A DNA stretch of 54,560 bases from Pedobacter soli. Its GTDB lineage: Bacteria > Bacteroidota > Bacteroidia > Sphingobacteriales > Sphingobacteriaceae. This document shows, one piece after another, positions 53,384-54,560 of the stretch. How positions within the stretch are numbered: the first letter of the stretch is position 1; the number at the start of each line of letters is the position of its first letter. The stretch spans positions 748,204 through 802,763 of the forward strand of contig NZ_FMZH01000002.1 in the NCBI RefSeq assembly GCF_900101435.1, in the 5' to 3' direction. The notes beneath the pieces are model-generated. The model saw only the letters and a list, made by a program, of their open reading frames with translations. It was not told the origin of the DNA and ran no database searches. A program made the position numbers and the translations under genes.

Positions 53384-53484
53384 TCGTCATTGTGAGGAGG
53401 AACAACGAAGCAATCTTACAACTACCGCTACTAGCGAACGCTTTAAGATTGCTTCGTCGGCTGAAAAGCCTTCTCGCAATGACG
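53384..53484. repeat. Double-stem palindromic element (REP/MITE-like)
   Basis: The outer stem is cgtcattgtgagg / tctcgcaatgacg. The inner stem is perfect: acgaagcaatctta (53405-53418) and taagattgcttcgt (53444-53457). The full unit is about 100 bp. It lies in a gap without a gene and looks like one copy of an interspersed family. Confidence 0.75.
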
Positions 53485-53563
53485 ATTGTTTTATTTGAAT
53501 CCCGGCTCTAGAGATTATTAACTGTTAACTGCCAACTGTTAGCTGCCAACTGAAAACTGCCTA

Positions 53564-53986
53564 TCACTTCCGCTCATAAGCAATCAAAATAACCAAATCG
53601 TTACCGGCATTCGGCTCAATACCATGCGAACTCCCCGGACGGGTTAAAATGGCATCGCCGGGTTTAACCGGGAAAACCTTACCATTCATTTTCATTTTGC
53701 CGTTGCCACTAATAACATAATAAATTTCGTCTTCTTTTTGCAGGTGGTAACCTATAGAAGAGCCCGGTTTTAAAATGCGTTTTCTGAAAATGGTTTTAAG
53801 GTTTTTGGCCTGTGCAAAGAAATTAAAACCTATGGTTTCGCCACCACCATTGTGTGTGCCTGGTTCGGTTTTGGCCACTTCAATATCATTTTGCAAAATG
53901 TATTTACTGGTATCGGCTGTTTGGGCTTTTACGGCAATTGAAATGAAAAATGTAAAAAATAATACTGCTAATGCTTTGTTGCTCAT
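53564..53986 (-). CDS. Secreted cupin-domain protein
   Basis: A single-cupin protein of 140 residues with a signal peptide (MSNKALAVLFFTFFISIAVKA). The two conserved cupin motifs are present: GSSIGYHLQKEDEIYYVISGNG (with His and Glu metal-ligand candidates) and PGDAILTRPGSSHGIEPN. It may bind a sugar or act as an isomerase/dioxygenase. The function is not certain. It has a low-complexity repeat upstream of its start. Confidence 0.82.
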   Translation of the reverse strand: MSNKALAVLFFTFFISIAVKAQTADTSKYILQNDIEVAKTEPGTHNGGGETIGFNFFAQAKNLKTIFRKRILKPGSSIGYHLQKEDEIYYVISGNGKMKMNGKVFPVKPGDAILTRPGSSHGIEPNAGNDLVILIAYERK

Positions 53987-54008
53987 GTGCTTTGTTTTTA
54001 TATCTCGT

Positions 54009-54130
54009 TATCGGCTTTAAGCTTTCCGCTTTGGTCTTTAAGCTTTAGTCTTTAGTCTTTCCGCTTTGGTCTTTCCGCTTTAGTCTTTGGTCTTTCCGCT
54101 TTCGGCTTTGGTCTTTAAGCTTTAGTCTTC
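54009..54130. repeat. Degenerate 'ggtcttt/ccgcttt/agcttta' minisatellite
   Basis: About 120 bp of mixed 6- to 8-nt units, each ending in cttt or ctttA (ggtcttt, ccgcttt, agcttta, gtcttta, cggcttt). The region runs upstream of the cupin gene on the plus strand and has no gene. Unit order is irregular, so it is not a simple period. Confidence 0.75.
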
Positions 54131-54284
54131 AACCGTAAATCTAGGCGTTTGCATGGATGTTGCCAAAAGCATCTAAACTTTGTTACTAAACCAGATCGAA
54201 GCGGGCATGGAGTGCAACGGAGTAAAGCGGAGAGGTACTGTCTTCAAAACCAAATTAAAATCGATATATTTTTAATAAATTTGT
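54131..54284. other. Non-coding tail beside the IS110-type transposase
   Basis: No gene. This is probably the 3' non-coding end of the IS element and its flank. IS boundaries could not be placed, since the other end is off the window. A perfect 8-bp hairpin (agcctctg-cttgtt-cagaggct) lies inside the transposase tail at about 54322-54343. Confidence 0.35.
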
Positions 54285-54560
54285 TTAGTGAAATTTTTCT
54301 TCGGAAATTTTATCATGTGTAGCCTCTGCTTGTTCAGAGGCTATTATTTTTTGAGGATAATTAAAGTCAGTCTGGCATTTTTGTTTTTTTCTCCATAAGT
54401 AATACGCCATTATCAGTAATTTTTTCTGCACAGCAACGTATCCTTTCATCTTTATACCTGTTCTTTTATAAACTCTTTCGTATAGCATCTTAAACTGCGG
54501 CTGATCATCACGAACAGCACATAGGGCTGGCATATGCAGGATTCTTCTTATCCTTGAATT
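54285..54560 (-). CDS. IS110-family transposase, C-terminal part (cut by window edge)
   Basis: The frame runs without a stop to the window edge and starts outside, so only the C-terminal about 91 residues are seen. The segment IRRILHMPALCAVRDDQPQF and the later YKRTGIKMKGYVAVQKKLLIM fit the C-terminal (Transposase_20) domain of IS110 recombinases, which use bridge RNA for target choice. The last 30 residues, rich in Glu and Ala, look like a species-specific tail. The internal start at 54533 is not the true start. Whether the element is intact cannot be seen here. Confidence 0.85.
   Translation of the reverse strand, partial: NSRIRRILHMPALCAVRDDQPQFKMLYERVYKRTGIKMKGYVAVQKKLLIMAYYLWRKKQKCQTDFNYPQKIIASEQAEATHDKISEEKFH

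Overview
The window looks like a chromosomal segment of a Sphingobacteriaceae-type Bacteroidota (Pedobacter or a close relative). Supporting this are a SusC/SusD pair, ROK-controlled glycosidases, DUF4293 and DUF5683 proteins, a bacillithiol BshC enzyme, AT-rich sequence, very weak Shine-Dalgarno signals, and several exact matches to the Bacteroidota -7 promoter box (TAnnTTTG). The genus is inferred from gene content only. No rRNA, tRNA or CRISPR array was seen.

Layout. (1) 229-9507, minus strand: a Kdp high-affinity K+ uptake cluster. In transcription order it holds a 26-codon micro-ORF, kdpF, kdpA, kdpB, kdpC, an outer-membrane porin, an 85-aa membrane protein, a KdpD that has only the KdpD and USP domains, and a separate HAMP/PAS histidine kinase. 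No KdpE response regulator is in the window. A near-consensus sigma-54 element lies just upstream. (2) 9687-11922: an M1 aminopeptidase and an FMN reductase. (3) 12093-16702, plus strand: parA-parB-DUF5683-dapB-lepB housekeeping block. (4) 17017-34129, plus strand: a large accessory locus. It starts with a ROK regulator and SusC/SusD and ends with GH29 fucosidase and GH3 glycosidase. Between them is a run of secreted redox-type proteins: a redoxin, a c-type heme/copper monooxygenase with all six PHM-type copper ligands, a 14-repeat FG-GAP protein with a central ASPIC/UnbV domain, and a vanadium haloperoxidase-type PAP2 enzyme. (5) 34130-34818: a structured intergenic region with three tandem 176-bp repeats. 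(6) 34819-43461, minus strand: Ldh-type dehydrogenase, BshC, a second GH29 with a duplicated C-terminal domain, a DEAD-box helicase, two tandem DUF4293 genes and a lipoprotein. (7) 43682-53986: a large secreted esterase, TruA, an ABC exporter, a secreted protein of unknown function, an asparaginase, a dicarboxylate symporter, RlmF and a cupin. (8) The right edge cuts an IS110-family transposase.

How the genes work together. KdpFABC pumps K+, and the nearby porin, kinase and KdpD-N gene are probably its outer-membrane entry and sensing parts. The ROK/SusCD locus should import and process a fucose- or glucose-containing glycan or glycoconjugate. The redox quartet inside it suggests oxidative processing outside the cytoplasm and is the best candidate here for an undescribed system. 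Intergenic spaces are rich in palindromic and low-complexity repeat families, which is the main non-coding theme of the window.
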